A stretch of 5,006 bases of DNA from an uncultured Veillonellaceae bacterium (GTDB lineage: Bacteria; Bacillota; Negativicutes; Veillonellales; Dialisteraceae): the NCBI GenBank assembly GCA_958439155.1, contig CAUBUJ010000128.1:1-5006 (forward strand). Direction: 5' to 3'. Shown piece after piece: positions 4,955 to 5,006 of the stretch (position 1 is the stretch's first letter; every line of letters starts with the position of its first letter). The translations under genes were made by a program, and so were the position numbers. The notes beneath the pieces were generated by a model. The model did not search any database. It had not been told where the DNA came from and saw nothing but the letters and a program-made list of their open reading frames with translations.

Positions 4955-5006
4955 TCCTGAATAGCTCAGTTGGTAGAGCAATCGGCTGTTAACCGATCGG
5001 TCGTAG
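4955..5006 (+). tRNA. tRNA-Asn (anticodon GTT), 3' part beyond the window
   Basis: The first 52 nt of a tRNA: 5' acceptor strand TCCTGAA, D-arm GCTC/GAGC with a TTGG loop, and a 5-bp anticodon stem TCGG/CCGA region with loop CTGTTAA carrying GTT at 4988-4990. The variable loop starts GGTCGTAG as the window ends. The T-arm and 3' acceptor strand are not visible, so acceptor pairing cannot be checked. It reads the asparagine codons AAC and AAU. Confidence 0.93.

Noticed and set aside
4745..4981. A 78-residue minus-strand ORF containing GKRDSNPRPPPWQGDALPL
   Set aside because: This is the antisense translation of tRNA-Gly, a well-known spurious protein in databases. It covers the tRNA promoter and both tRNA genes.

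Overview
The window looks like chromosomal DNA from an anaerobic Firmicute, most likely a member of the Negativicutes (Sporomusa/Veillonella relatives). The pointers are strong AGGAGG-type ribosome binding sites, moderately GC-rich genes with AT-rich promoters, CCA-encoding Firmicute-style tRNAs, and above all a tandem pair of diverged CobT homologues. Such a pair is known to me as ArsAB from Sporomusa ovata. The genus cannot be fixed from the sequence alone. No mobile element, CRISPR array or integration scar is visible.

Layout: (1) Positions 1-1220, minus strand, hold the N-terminal ~406 residues of an NAD(P)-dependent aldehyde dehydrogenase whose C-terminus lies outside the window. (2) Positions 1221-1553 are a divergent intergenic region with a promoter for the dehydrogenase on the minus strand, an extended -10 promoter on the plus strand, and a leader of about 120 nt. 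(3) Positions 1554-4415, plus strand, are a tight three-gene operon (4-nt overlap, then 1-nt gap): a catalytically intact CobT-family subunit (ArsA-like), a degenerate CobT-family subunit (ArsB-like), and a short, diverged homologue of the N-terminal half of LarC (DUF111/TIGR00299). It ends in a strong intrinsic terminator at 4422-4455. (4) Positions 4456-4846 contain no convincing gene but several stem-loops and three successive promoter-like elements, each with a TGA-extended -10. (5) Positions 4847-5006 hold tRNA-Gly(GCC) and the first 52 nt of tRNA-Asn(GTT), separated by a spacer with a perfect 9-bp hairpin.

How the parts work together: CobT-family enzymes transfer phosphoribose from nicotinate mononucleotide (NaMN) to the lower-ligand base of a cobamide. 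Here the first subunit keeps the catalytic motifs but has lost the N-terminal KPxGSLG motif, while the second keeps KPxGSLG but has lost most catalytic motifs. This complementary pattern suggests an obligate heterodimer, as in ArsAB, which activates phenol or p-cresol to make phenolic cobamides. The third gene is co-transcribed and resembles a nickel-pincer cofactor enzyme but lacks that family's HFHEVG signature and C-terminal half. Its job is unknown, and it is the most novel part of the window. The aldehyde dehydrogenase and the tRNA genes appear to be ordinary neighbours.
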